This document shows positions 19,497-28,012 of a DNA stretch of 64,000 nt, piece by piece. This stretch comes from CAIWHR01 sp963741355. GTDB lineage: Bacteria; Pseudomonadota; Gammaproteobacteria; Burkholderiales; Casimicrobiaceae. The notes under the pieces were generated by a model. The model made no database searches and was not told the origin of the DNA. It saw only the letters and a program-made list of their open reading frames with translations. The position numbers and the translations under genes are program-made. The stretch is from positions 62,001-126,000 of the forward strand of contig CAVUIG010000009.1 of assembly GCA_963741355.1 (NCBI GenBank). The letters are read 5' to 3'. The stretch's first letter is position 1, and every line of letters starts with the position of its first letter.

Positions 19497-20780
19497 TCAG
19501 CGCGCCTTGATCGCGATCGACCGGCGCTCGGGCGAGAGATGCGCCGCGCGCGCCTCGCCGCCGTAGGTCGCCCGGACATAATCCTCGACGATCTGCTGGA
19601 ACTCCTCGGCAATGCGCTCGCCCTTGAGCGTGACCGTCTTCTGCCCGTCCACATAGACCGGGGCGACCGGGACCTCGCCCGTGCCCGGCAGCGATATGCC
19701 GATATTGGCGAGCTTCGATTCGCCGGGGCCGTTGACCACGCAGCCCATCACCGCGACCGTGAGGTCGGCGGCGCCGGCATAGCGTGTTCGCCACGCGGGC
19801 ATCTGCCGTCGAAGATATGCCTGGATCTTTTCGGCGAGCTCCTGGAAGGTCGTGCTGGTCGTGCGGCCGCAGCCGGGGCACGCCGTGACCATCGGCGCGA
19901 ATGCGCGGAGTCCCATCGTCTGCAGCAGCTCCTGCGCCACCAGCACTTCGCGGGTGCGATCGCCGCCGGGCTCCGGGGTGAGCGACACGCGAATCGTGTC
20001 GCCGATGCCCTGCTGCAGGAGCACCGCCATCGCGGCCGTCGACGCGACGATGCCCTTGCTGCCCATCCCGGCCTCGGTCAAGCCGAGGTGGAGCGGGTAG
20101 TCGCAACGGCGCGCGAGCTCGCCGTAGACGGCGATCAGGTCCTGCACGTCCGACACCTTGCAGGAGAGCACGATGCGGTCGCCGGACAGTCCCAGCGCCT
20201 CGGCGTGCGCGGCGCTGTCGAGGGCCGAGGCGATGAGCGCCTCGCGGGTGACGGCGTCGGCGGACAGCGGCGTCGCGCGTGCCGCGTTCGCGTCCATCAT
20301 CCGCGCGAGAAGGTCGGCGTCGAGGCTTCCCCAGTTGACGCCGATGCGCACCGGCTTGCCGTATTCGATCGCCTTTTCGATCATCACCGCGAATTGCGGA
20401 TCGCGCTTGGATCCCTTGCCGACGTTGCCCGGATTGATCCGGTATTTCGCGAGGGCGCGGGCGCAGTCGGCGTTTTCGCCGAGGAGCTTGTGTCCGTTGA
20501 AATGAAAATCGCCGACGAGCGGCACGTGGCAGCCGGCCGCGTCGAGGCGCTCGCGAATGGCGGGAACGGCGGCGGCCGCGGCAGTGGTGTTGACCGTCAC
20601 GCGCACGAGCTCGGATCCGGCTTCGGCGAGCGCCTTCACCTGCGCGACCGTCGCATCGACCTCCGCGGTGTCGGTGTTGGTCATCGACTGCACGACGATC
20701 GGGGCGTCGCCGCCGATCGTGACGCCCGCGACGTCGACGGCGCGCGTCCGATGCCGTCCGATGCGGGCCGGTTCGCTCAT
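19497..20780 (-). CDS. ispG: 4-hydroxy-3-methylbut-2-enyl diphosphate synthase IspG (GcpE)
   Basis: Iron-sulfur enzyme of the non-mevalonate isoprenoid pathway that reduces methylerythritol cyclodiphosphate to HMBPP. The protein is 427 residues, with the TIM-barrel start IGGDAPIVVQSMTNTDT and the [4Fe-4S] cysteines in CPGCGRT and MGCVVNGPGES. It has the insert typical of proteobacterial IspG. The frame is intact, and the gene follows rodZ by 22 bases. Confidence 0.97.
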   Translation of the reverse strand: MSEPARIGRHRTRAVDVAGVTIGGDAPIVVQSMTNTDTAEVDATVAQVKALAEAGSELVRVTVNTTAAAAAVPAIRERLDAAGCHVPLVGDFHFNGHKLLGENADCARALAKYRINPGNVGKGSKRDPQFAVMIEKAIEYGKPVRIGVNWGSLDADLLARMMDANAARATPLSADAVTREALIASALDSAAHAEALGLSGDRIVLSCKVSDVQDLIAVYGELARRCDYPLHLGLTEAGMGSKGIVASTAAMAVLLQQGIGDTIRVSLTPEPGGDRTREVLVAQELLQTMGLRAFAPMVTACPGCGRTTSTTFQELAEKIQAYLRRQMPAWRTRYAGAADLTVAVMGCVVNGPGESKLANIGISLPGTGEVPVAPVYVDGQKTVTLKGERIAEEFQQIVEDYVRATYGGEARAAHLSPERRSIAIKAR

Positions 20781-20802
20781 CGCTCGTTCTTCCGCGCCGC
20801 GG

Positions 20803-21786
20803 TCAGCGCAGCGTCAGCCGCGCGACGTTCTGCCGCGTGTACGGCACGAGATCGACGCGGGCGCCGCGGAACGTCAGCGTCACGTCGGCGGCGTTGCCGA
20901 TGACGAGATCGATCGGCGTGTCGGCGGAAACCGACTGCGTGGTGCCGCCCGCGTTCATGCGCGACATCAGCACGGTGCCTTTGCGGTCCTTGATTTCGGT
21001 CCACGAGTAATCGCGAAACACGAGGACCACCGCGGGCTTGCCGGTTGCGGCGGCGCCCTTCGCGGCAGCTTCGACCGCGGGTACGGGCGCGCTCGGTCCC
21101 GCTGCCGCGGGCGTCGCCTCCGGCATGGGTGTAGCGGCCGGAAGGACGGGCACGGAAACCGCGTCACCGGCTGGCGCGGGCGGGGCACGCTCGCCCGCCG
21201 GGGTCGCGCCGGCGTCCGCTGCCGCGTTCGAGGCAACGGGATTCGCGAGCGGCGTACCGGCATTTTCCGACGTCGCGGCCGGCGAGGGCGCGGGGGTGGG
21301 CACGGGCACGACGTCGGACGTGGCGGCCGGCGGTTCGCTCCTGGGCTCGGTTGCCGGGCGCAGGAATTCGTACAGTGCGAATGCTGCGATGATCGCGATC
21401 AATGCTGCGGGAATCGCCCATCGCGTCCAGCCGAGGCCCGTGCTTTCTGGCGCAGGGAGCTCGCCCATGTCGGCGGCAGGCGGCTGCAGCGACGGCGCCT
21501 CCTGCGTCGCGGCGGCATCGGGCAGCGCCGCGAGCACCGTCGCGATATCGAGCCGCAGCAGCCGCGCGTAGTTGCGCACGAATCCGCGCACGAACGTCCG
21601 GCCGGGGAGCTGGGAGAGATCCTCGTCCTCGATCGCCTTCACCTGCCGCGGCGCGAGCTTCAGCTGCTGTGCGACCGCGTCGACGGACAGCCCCGCGCCT
21701 TCGCGCGCGGCGCGCAGCATCGCGCCCGCACCGCGCATCGCCGGCCGCGCCTCGCCGCTTTCCACGTGGCGGACCGAATCCGTCAC
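20803..21786 (-). CDS. rodZ: RodZ-like cytoskeletal/HTH membrane protein
   Basis: About 327 residues with three parts: an N-terminal HTH_25 domain (LRAAREGAGLSVDAVAQQLKL, then LPGRTFVRGFVRNYARLL), one membrane span near residues 125-142 (RWAIPAALIAIIAAFALYEF), a Pro/Ala-rich periplasmic linker and a C-terminal DUF4115 domain (FRDYSWTEIKDRKG). RodZ links MreB to the cell wall machinery and helps set rod shape. The start is GTG, overlapping the pilW stop as GTGA. Annotated as RodZ by architecture and position upstream of ispG. Confidence 0.9.
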   Translation of the reverse strand: MTDSVRHVESGEARPAMRGAGAMLRAAREGAGLSVDAVAQQLKLAPRQVKAIEDEDLSQLPGRTFVRGFVRNYARLLRLDIATVLAALPDAAATQEAPSLQPPAADMGELPAPESTGLGWTRWAIPAALIAIIAAFALYEFLRPATEPRSEPPAATSDVVPVPTPAPSPAATSENAGTPLANPVASNAAADAGATPAGERAPPAPAGDAVSVPVLPAATPMPEATPAAAGPSAPVPAVEAAAKGAAATGKPAVVLVFRDYSWTEIKDRKGTVLMSRMNAGGTTQSVSADTPIDLVIGNAADVTLTFRGARVDLVPYTRQNVARLTLR

Positions 21787-22586
21787 TCGCAGGCCCCCGT
21801 GACGAGCGCCTTCGTCTCGGTCGAGTCGGGATATCGATTGCGCAGCTGCGACGCGTACGACAGCTCGGCGGTGCGGTCGCCCAGCTTGCGCTCGACGCAG
21901 GCGCCGAGCAGCAGCGACGCGGCGGAAGGATTCGTCTGCTGCATCACGACTTTCATCCAGCCGCGCGCCTCGGCGGCGTTGCCGCTCTGGTATGCAATCC
22001 GCGCGAGACCGTACGCCGCGCCCGGATAGCCTGGCGAAACGGCCAGCGCGCGCTTGAAATACACCTGCGCGTTGGCGGTGTCGCCGAACGCGGTGCTGCA
22101 ATTGCCGGCGTTGACGAGCGCGATCTCCGGCGTCTTGTAGAGCGGGTTGCGGATCGCCAGCTCGTACTCGGAGATCGACTCGCGTGCCTGTCCGTGCGTG
22201 CACAGGTACCAGCCCCAGTTCTGGCGGATCTCCGAATCCTGCGGCGCGAGCTGGAGCGCGCGACGGAAGTTCTGCTCGGCCTTGGCGTCCTCGCCGACCG
22301 TCGTGTAGACGAGGCCGTAGACGTTGTAGGTGCGCGCGAGGTTGGGATCGAGCTTGACCGAGGTCTCGAGCTCCTCGAGCGCGACGTCCATCTGCCCGCG
22401 CTCGTAGTAGCCGGCGGCGAGCTCGGTATGGATCTTCGCGCGGTCGGGAGGGCTCATCTCCGGCGCCTTCGCGACCGCCGGCTGCTGCGGCATCGTCGGC
22501 GCCTCCGAGGATTTCGGATTCGACGAGCACGCGCCGACGAGCGCGATCAGCGACAGCATGGTCAGGATGCGGAGGATTCGGGGCAT
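21783..22586 (-). CDS. pilW: Type IV pilus biogenesis lipoprotein PilW/PilF
   Basis: A 267-residue outer-membrane lipoprotein with signal peptide and lipobox LVGAC (Cys20), followed by TPR repeats (for example LAAGYYERGQMDVALEELETS and YNVYGLVYTTVGEDAKAEQNF). PilW/PilF is the pilotin that brings the PilQ secretin to the outer membrane. Its place between rlmN and rodZ is standard in beta- and gammaproteobacteria. It follows rlmN by 18 bases and overlaps rodZ by 4. No other pilus genes lie in the window. Confidence 0.92.
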   Translation of the reverse strand: MPRILRILTMLSLIALVGACSSNPKSSEAPTMPQQPAVAKAPEMSPPDRAKIHTELAAGYYERGQMDVALEELETSVKLDPNLARTYNVYGLVYTTVGEDAKAEQNFRRALQLAPQDSEIRQNWGWYLCTHGQARESISEYELAIRNPLYKTPEIALVNAGNCSTAFGDTANAQVYFKRALAVSPGYPGAAYGLARIAYQSGNAAEARGWMKVVMQQTNPSAASLLLGACVERKLGDRTAELSYASQLRNRYPDSTETKALVTGACE

Positions 22587-22604
22587 GGGCGTCTTCGAAG
22601 GTCG

Positions 22605-23726
22605 TCAGGGCGCACGCTGCCGCGTGCCGGAGGGATGAATGCGCACGGTGCGGCGCGTGCGGTCCTGCACTCGGCCGGCCAGCTGTCCGCAGGCGGCGTC
22701 GATGTCCTCGCCGCGCGTCTTGCGGATCGTGGCGACGAACCCCGCGTCTGTCAGCACCTGCTGGAATTCCTGGATGCGCGGCCGCGGGCTCGTCCGGAAA
22801 TCCGCGCCGGGGAACGGGTTCCAGGGAATCAGGTTGATCTTGCAGGGCACGTCCGCCAGGAGCGCCGTGAGCTCGCGCGCCTGCGCCCTGCTGTCGTTGA
22901 CGCCGTCCAGCATCACGTACTCGAACGTGACGAAATCGCGCGGCGCGAAGGGCAGGTAGCGCCGGCATGCGGCGAGGAGCTCCGCCAGCGGGTACTTGCG
23001 GTTGATCGGCACGAGCACGTCGCGCAGCGCGTCGTTGGGCGCATGCAGCGAAACAGCCAGAGCAACCGGGCAGGCGGCGGCGAGCCGGTCGATCGCAGGC
23101 ACGATGCCCGAGGTCGACAGCGTCACGCGGCGGCGCGACAGGCCATACGCATTGTCGTCGAGGAACACCGACAGCGCGGTCACGACATTGTCGAAATTCG
23201 CGAGCGGCTCGCCCATCCCCATCATCACGACGTTCGTGATTGGCGCGCGCCCCTGCGCGACCCAGGGCGCGTTGCTCCCTTCGGCGAGCAGCGTGCGATT
23301 GGCGTGCCAGAGCTGGCCGATGATCTCGGCGGCGGTGAGGTTGCGATTGAAGCCCTGCTTGCCGGTGGAGCAGAAGGCGCAGTCGAGCGCGCAGCCGGCC
23401 TGCGACGAGATGCACAGCGTGCCGCGGTCGTCCTCGGGGATGTACACCGCCTCGACCGCGTTGCCGCGGTCGACGTCGAGCAGCCACTTGCGCGTGCCGT
23501 CCGGCGCGGTCGCATCGCCCACGACCGCGGGCGCCGCGATGGTCGCGCTCGCCTCGAGTTTTTCGCGCAGGACCTTGGCGAGGTCGGTCAGCGCGTGAAA
23601 ATCGCCGGCCAGGCGCTGGTGCACGCCGCGCATGAGCTGACGCGCCCGGAACGGCTTCTCGCCCAGCGAGGCGACGAACCGCTCGAGGCCGGCGGCATCG
23701 AGATCGAGGATGTTGGTCATTTCCAT
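22605..23726 (-). CDS. rlmN: Dual-specificity RNA methyltransferase RlmN
   Basis: Radical SAM enzyme that puts a methyl on C2 of A2503 in 23S rRNA and A37 in some tRNAs. The CX3CX2C cluster motif (GCALDCAFCSTG), GMGEPLANFDNV and the C-terminal resolving-cysteine region (DIDAACGQL) are present. The open frame extends to 23957, but the family begins near MEMTNILDLD; ATGs at 23726 and 23720 are both possible, giving about 372 residues. It is 76 bases downstream of ndk. Confidence 0.96.
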   Translation of the reverse strand: MEMTNILDLDAAGLERFVASLGEKPFRARQLMRGVHQRLAGDFHALTDLAKVLREKLEASATIAAPAVVGDATAPDGTRKWLLDVDRGNAVEAVYIPEDDRGTLCISSQAGCALDCAFCSTGKQGFNRNLTAAEIIGQLWHANRTLLAEGSNAPWVAQGRAPITNVVMMGMGEPLANFDNVVTALSVFLDDNAYGLSRRRVTLSTSGIVPAIDRLAAACPVALAVSLHAPNDALRDVLVPINRKYPLAELLAACRRYLPFAPRDFVTFEYVMLDGVNDSRAQARELTALLADVPCKINLIPWNPFPGADFRTSPRPRIQEFQQVLTDAGFVATIRKTRGEDIDAACGQLAGRVQDRTRRTVRIHPSGTRQRAP

Positions 23727-23802
23727 CGGTCGGAGCACGGGCGTGGGTGGGAACGACGCGACGTCGCTGCGCTCATTGTGTCCTCCCGCGCGTGGCTCGT
23801 GC

Positions 23803-24228
23803 CTAGCGGCTGTGGATCGCGAGCGCCGGGAAGAAGTACGCGATCTCGACCTTCGCCGTATCGACGGCGTCCGAGCCGTGCACGGCGTTGGCGTCGATCG
23901 AAGTCGCGAAATCCGCGCGAATCGTGCCGGCCGCGGCTTTTTTCGGATCCGTGGCACCCATCAGGTCGCGATTCTTCGCGATCGCGTTCTCGCCTTCCAG
24001 GACCTGGATCATCACCGGCCCCGAGGTCATGAATTCGACGAGGTCGTCGAAAAACGGACGACCGCGGTGCACCGCGTAGAAGCCTTCGGCGTCGGCGCGA
24101 GAGAGCCGGCGCATCTGCGCGGCGATGATCGCGAGGCCGTTGCTCTCGAAACGCGAATATATTTTTCCGATGACGTTCTTCGCGACTGCGTCGGGTTTGA
24201 TGATCGAAAGGGTGCGCTCGACAGGCAT
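23803..24228 (-). CDS. ndk: Nucleoside diphosphate kinase Ndk
   Basis: Cytoplasmic enzyme that equalises nucleoside di- and triphosphate pools by a phosphohistidine intermediate. The product is 141 residues with MPVERTLSIIKPDAV at the start, the active-site histidine in NAVHGSDAVDTA and a complete C-terminus. It is the first gene of the ndk-rlmN-pilW-rodZ-ispG-hisS-yfgM-bamB run; an extended -10 promoter lies about 50 bases upstream. Confidence 0.98.
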   Translation of the reverse strand: MPVERTLSIIKPDAVAKNVIGKIYSRFESNGLAIIAAQMRRLSRADAEGFYAVHRGRPFFDDLVEFMTSGPVMIQVLEGENAIAKNRDLMGATDPKKAAAGTIRADFATSIDANAVHGSDAVDTAKVEIAYFFPALAIHSR

Positions 24229-24278
24229 TCCGGGGACTCCAACGTGATAAATTCGCTACAAAAGCGAGTAAATTCAAA

Positions 24279-24287
24279 ATTATAACA
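24279..24287 (-). promoter_or_regulatory. Extended -10 promoter for ndk operon
   Basis: Reading the minus strand, TGTTATAAT gives an extended -10 (TGn plus perfect TATAAT) about 51 bases before the ndk start. No good -35 is seen at 17 bases, which is acceptable for extended -10 promoters. The surrounding 40 bases are AT-rich in an otherwise high-GC region. Confidence 0.6.
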
Positions 24288-24405
24288 CGATTGTCCCCAT
24301 TTGCCCCGACCGGCCGAAGGCGGGGAACGTCGATTCCGCGAACCGTCGAGCCGCCGCCAACGCACTGCCGGCAGCGGACCGCACGCTCGCGCACGGCGCC
24401 CGATG

Positions 24406-24440
24406 AAAAAGGGCGCCGCGACGGCCACGCCGCGGCGCCC
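24406..24440 (-). terminator. Rho-independent terminator of the dctM transcript
   Basis: On the minus strand a perfect 10-base-pair stem (arms 24431-24440 and 24411-24420, GGGCGCCGCG type) with a 10-base loop is followed by five T. It lies 25 bases after the dctM stop, before the ndk promoter, and so separates the TRAP genes from the ndk operon. Confidence 0.75.
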
Positions 24441-24464
24441 TCGGCAGAGCGGATACGCAACCCG

Positions 24465-25856
24465 TCAGATCATGCCCAGGACCCTCGGCAGCCAGGTCGA
24501 AAGCGGCGGCCAATAGGTGACGACCACGAGGAACGCCAGCATCGTGAGCAGCCACGGCCACACGGCAATGGTGAGCTCGGTGATTCCCATCTTGGTGATG
24601 CCGGACGCCACATAGAGGTTGAGCCCGACCGGCGGGTGGCACATGCCGACCTCCATGTTGACGACCATCATGATCCCGAAATGGATCGGGTCGATGCCGA
24701 GCTTCATCGCGACGGGGAACAGGATGGGCGCCATGATCAGCACGATCGACGAGGGCTCCATCACGTTGCCGGCGAGCAGCAGGACCACGTTGACGAACAG
24801 CAGGAACGCGATCACGCCGAGGCCCTTGTCCAGCATCCACGCCGCGAGCTCCTGCGGGATCTGCTCCGAGGTCATCAGGTAGGAGAACATCACTGCATTG
24901 GTGATGATGTAGAGCAGCATCGCCGACATGTTCGCCGAGTCGAGCAGCACCTTCGGCAGCCTTTCAGCGTCATGTCCTTGTAGACGAACACCGCGACGAA
25001 GAATGCGTAGACGGCGCTCATCGCCGCTGCTTCGGTCGGTGTGAAGATGCCGGTATAGATGCCGCCGATGACGACGATGATGAGAAGCAGTCCCCAGATG
25101 CTGGCGCGGAAGGCCGCCAGCGCTCGGCCCAGCTCGCGCCGGTTGGCGCGGGTAGTTGAACTTGCGTGCGCGCCACCACGTCGTGAAGCCGAGAAACGTG
25201 GCGAGGACCAGCCCGGGAATGATGCCCGCGATGAACAGCGCGCCGACCGACGTGTTGGTCGCCACCGCGTACATCACCATCACGATCGACGGCGGGATCA
25301 GGATGCCGAGCGCGCCCGAGGTCGTGATCACTCCGGCGCCGAAGCGCGCGGGAAAGCCTTCCTTGATCATCGCCGGCAGGATGATCGAGCCGATCGCGAC
25401 GACCGTGGCCGGAGAGCTGCCGGACACTGCGGCGAACAGCGCGCACGCCATCACGCCGGCCAGGCCGAGACCGCCGTACCAGTGGCCGACCATCGACGAC
25501 GCGAACGCGATCATCCGTCGCGCCACGCCGCCGTGCGTGAGAAAGTTGCCGGCGAGGATGAAGAACGGGATCGCCATGATCTCGAACTTCTCGATGCCGG
25601 TGAAGAGCTTCAGCGCGACCGACTCGATCGGCACCGTGGTCATCGTGAAGAGGTACGTGAGCACGGTGAGGCCGAGCGAGATCGAGATCGGCATCCCGGT
25701 CAGCATCAGCCCGAACAGCAGCGAGAAGATGATCCACGCGTTGTTGACCGGAATGCCCATGAGCTTCATCGCGACCGGAATCGCGATCAGCACGGGCGGG
25801 ATCAGCGCCGGCCAGCGCGGCGCGGTGTCGGGGACGGTCGGGACGAGGGTGGTCAT
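24465..25856 (-). CDS. dctM: TRAP transporter large permease DctM (frameshifted)
   Basis: Large membrane subunit of a tripartite ATP-independent periplasmic transporter, about 463 residues with 12 or so membrane spans. Family stretches include GMPISISLGL, SGSSPATVVAIGSIILPAM, and in the C-terminal half VMEPSSIVLIMAPILFP and CHPPVGLNLYVASGI. Two compensating frame changes (near 25140 and near 24965) put the central segment (IWGLLLIIVVIGGIYTGIFTPTEAA) in another frame. Start at the ATG at 25856. It follows dctQ by 16 bases. Confidence 0.92.
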   Translation of the reverse strand: MTTLVPTVPDTAPRWPALIPPVLIAIPVAMKLMGIPVNNAWIIFSLLFGLMLTGMPISISLGLTVLTYLFTMTTVPIESVALKLFTGIEKFEIMAIPFFILAGNFLTHGGVARRMIAFASSMVGHWYGGLGLAGVMACALFAAVSGSSPATVVAIGSIILPAMIKEGFPARFGAGVITTSGALGILIPPSIVMVMYAVATNTSVGALFIAGIIPGLVLATFLGFTTWWRARKFNYPRQPARAGPSAGGLPRQHLGTASHHRRHRRHLYRHLHTDRSSGDERRLRILRRGVRLQGHDAERLPKVLLDSANMSAMLLYIITNAVMFSYLMTSEQIPQELAAWMLDKGLGVIAFLLFVNVVLLLAGNVMEPSSIVLIMAPILFPVAMKLGIDPIHFGIMMVVNMEVGMCHPPVGLNLYVASGITKMGITELTIAVWPWLLTMLAFLVVVTYWPPLSTWLPRVLGMI

Positions 25857-25872
25857 AGGCCCCACGCTGCGG

Positions 25873-26544
25873 CTATCGCCGCTGCGCTGCCCCCCGAGGG
25901 GAGCAATTCGCGCCTTGGGACGGCCCGGCGGCGCTCATGACCGTTTCCCTCGTCGAGCCCGGCGGGTGCAGGTTGTCGGGCAGGTTGTACGGATTGATGT
26001 CGACGGGCGCCTCGATGCCCTCGACGTGCGCGACATCATGGTGGGGCAGCTCGCCGGTCTTCGCGAAGTGCCACGCGACCTGCAGGAAGCGGAAGCACAT
26101 CAGGTACGACCCCAGCGGGATGCACAGATAGACGATCCACTTCGGGATCTCGAGGTCCGGCGACGTCGAGCTCGTCTGCGCGATCTCGTAGGTGAACTTT
26201 GCGCCCAGCGTGCCGACGATGCCGGTGAACGTCGCGCCGGCGAGGAGCCCGAACAGCACGTACGCCTTGCGCGTCCTGCCCGGCAGCCGGTTGATCATCA
26301 CGTCGACGCCGACGTGGATGCCGGTGCGCACGCCGTACGCGGCGCCGAACTTCGCCATCCAGACGAACATGTAGATGCAAAGCTCCTGCGCCCAGGAGAG
26401 GTCGATCTTCAGCAGCGCATCCTGAAGACCGGGGATCGGCATGCCCGCCGCGTAGCGGTGCACGACGGCAACGAAGATCAGCAGCGTCGCCGCGCCCATC
26501 AGGAACGCGATGATCCACTCCTCGAGGTAATCCAGGACCTTCAT
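25873..26544 (-). CDS. dctQ: TRAP transporter small permease DctQ
   Basis: A 223-residue small membrane subunit with four predicted spans. The conserved WAQELCIYMFVWMAKFGAAYGVRTGIHVGVD stretch (residues about 51-81) is the hallmark of DctQ. It pairs with DctM to form the permease driven by the sodium or proton gradient. The C-terminal tail (about residues 170-223) is longer than usual and polar. It lies 214 bases after dctP, with a strong hairpin in between. Confidence 0.93.
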   Translation of the reverse strand: MKVLDYLEEWIIAFLMGAATLLIFVAVVHRYAAGMPIPGLQDALLKIDLSWAQELCIYMFVWMAKFGAAYGVRTGIHVGVDVMINRLPGRTRKAYVLFGLLAGATFTGIVGTLGAKFTYEIAQTSSTSPDLEIPKWIVYLCIPLGSYLMCFRFLQVAWHFAKTGELPHHDVAHVEGIEAPVDINPYNLPDNLHPPGSTRETVMSAAGPSQGANCSPRGAAQRR

Positions 26545-26696
26545 TGCGCTCCTCCTTCGTCGCGGCGATGTGATCCCGCCGCGTCTTGTTATGTGTGCCG
26601 CACTTTCAGCGCGCTGTCTGCGGCGGCGCTTCGGCTGTGCACGAATCCGTCGCCGCGCGGGGTACCCGAACCGCGAACCTCGACCTGCCTGGCTTC

Positions 26697-26743
26697 GCGA
26701 ATTAACCGGCGCATTGGGTTTCGAATGCGCCGGTTGAATTCGC
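26697..26743 (-). promoter_or_regulatory. Strong hairpin between dctP and dctQ
   Basis: A perfect 12-base-pair inverted repeat (26704-26715 with 26724-26735, loop of 8) is extended by 7 more pairs (26697-26703 with 26737-26743) past a single bulged base. It begins 16 bases after the dctP stop. There is no T-run on the minus strand, so it is less likely a full terminator than an mRNA-stabilising or partial stop element that lets the binding protein be made in excess of the permease. Confidence 0.65.
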
Positions 26744-26758
26744 TGCGCGAGCCTGGAC

Positions 26759-27760
26759 TCAGGGCTTGAACCCCGTCGCCTTGTAGACCTCTTCGATGAT
26801 GTCCTTGCCGACGCGCGACTCGTTCTCCTTGTGCACGGCGACGAGCGCCTTCTTCATCGCCGCCTTCTGGTCGGCGGTGAGCGTCAGGATCTCGGTCTTG
26901 CCGGACTTCTTCACCGCCTCGAGCGCGTCGTCGTTCTCCTTCTGGGCGATGTCGTTGGCGAACTTGGTCGCGTCCTTCATCGCGCCTTCGAGCGTCGTCC
27001 GGATGTCGGGCGGCAGGCCGTCCCAGAACTTCTTGTTGACGATCACCGCGTACTCGATGACGCCGTGTTCGGTGATTGCCATATATTTCTGCACTTCCTG
27101 CATCTTCTGCGTGTAGAAATTCGACGGCGGGTTCTCCGTGCCGTCGACGACCCCGGTCTGCAGCGCCTGGTAGACCTCGGAGAAGGCCATCACCTGCGGA
27201 ATGGCGCCAAGCGCCTTCATCTCGTCGCCCAGCACCTTCGACGACTGGATCCGCATCTTGAGGCCCTTGTAGTCGGCGGGAACGCGGATCGGCTTGTTGG
27301 CGCTCATGTCCTTGAAGCCGTTGTCCCAGAAGGCGAGCCCGGTGAGGCCCTTGCCCTCGAGCTTCTTGAACAGCAGGGCGCCGACCGGGCCCATCGTGAC
27401 CTTGTGCAGCTCGTCGCGGTTGTCGAAGATGTAAGGCAGATCGAACACCTCGAACTCGCGCACGCCGAGCGGGCCGAACTTCGCCACCGACGGGGCCAGC
27501 ATCTGCACCGAGCCCAGCTGCAGCGCCTCCATTTCCTCGCCGTCCTTGAAGAGCGAGCTGTTGGGGTAGACCTCGACCTTGACGCGGCCCTTGGTGCGCT
27601 CCTCGGCCGCCTTCTTGAAAAATTCGGCGGCCTTGCCCTTCGGGGTGTCGAGCGCGACGACGTGACTGAATTTGATGACGATGGGCTGCTGCGCGAATGC
27701 AGCGCCGGCGACAAACGTCAGTAGCGCTGCCGCCGCGGCGAACGCAAATCGGAACTTCAT
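26759..27760 (-). CDS. dctP: TRAP transporter substrate-binding protein DctP
   Basis: A 333-residue periplasmic binding protein. A Sec signal peptide (MKFRFAFAAAAALLTFVAGAAFA) is followed by QPIVIKFSHVVALDTPKG, the family start, and by DYKGLKMRIQSSKV and FSEVYQALQTGVVDGTENP, which hold the conserved arginine and ligand-site residues of C4-dicarboxylate-type TRAP proteins. A perfect AGGAGG lies upstream of the ATG at 27760. The ligand is probably an organic acid anion but cannot be named. Confidence 0.96.
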   Translation of the reverse strand: MKFRFAFAAAAALLTFVAGAAFAQQPIVIKFSHVVALDTPKGKAAEFFKKAAEERTKGRVKVEVYPNSSLFKDGEEMEALQLGSVQMLAPSVAKFGPLGVREFEVFDLPYIFDNRDELHKVTMGPVGALLFKKLEGKGLTGLAFWDNGFKDMSANKPIRVPADYKGLKMRIQSSKVLGDEMKALGAIPQVMAFSEVYQALQTGVVDGTENPPSNFYTQKMQEVQKYMAITEHGVIEYAVIVNKKFWDGLPPDIRTTLEGAMKDATKFANDIAQKENDDALEAVKKSGKTEILTLTADQKAAMKKALVAVHKENESRVGKDIIEEVYKATGFKP

Positions 27761-27845
27761 GAAAGCCTCCTGGAATTGGACGAAAACCTGCACCCTGTTC
27801 TGGACCGCGCGCGGGCGCTCGATTTCCTGCTCTTGACTGCGGCAG

Positions 27846-27875
27846 ATTAGGCCCCGCAACGGCAATCATTGTCAA
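27846..27875 (-). promoter_or_regulatory. Sigma70-type promoter for dctP
   Basis: On the minus strand a perfect -35 TTGACA (27870-27875) is followed after 18 bases by CCTAAT (27846-27851, four of six matches to TATAAT). The transcript would carry a leader of about 80 bases before dctP. Confidence 0.5.
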
Positions 27876-28012
27876 CCTTGGCGCCCGGCCGGAACCACCC
27901 TGCGCATCGTCTGGCACCGGCGCGCGGCGGACGTGTCGCGCGTGAACGCTAGCGCGCCGCGAAGGGGGCCGGATTGATCCGCGTCAACGATCTCCGACGG
28001 TGGGCTCCGGCG

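Noticed and set aside
20803..23487. An 894-residue open frame over rodZ, pilW and rlmN
   Set aside because: It is only in frame with rodZ at its end; the rest is a shadow of pilW and rlmN in another frame.
27974..27987. FNR-like box TTGATCCGCGTCAA upstream of dctP
   Set aside because: It matches TTGAT-N4-ATCAA at nine of ten positions but is about 140 bases before the likely transcription start, too far for usual activation. A single near match in 64 kb is expected by chance.
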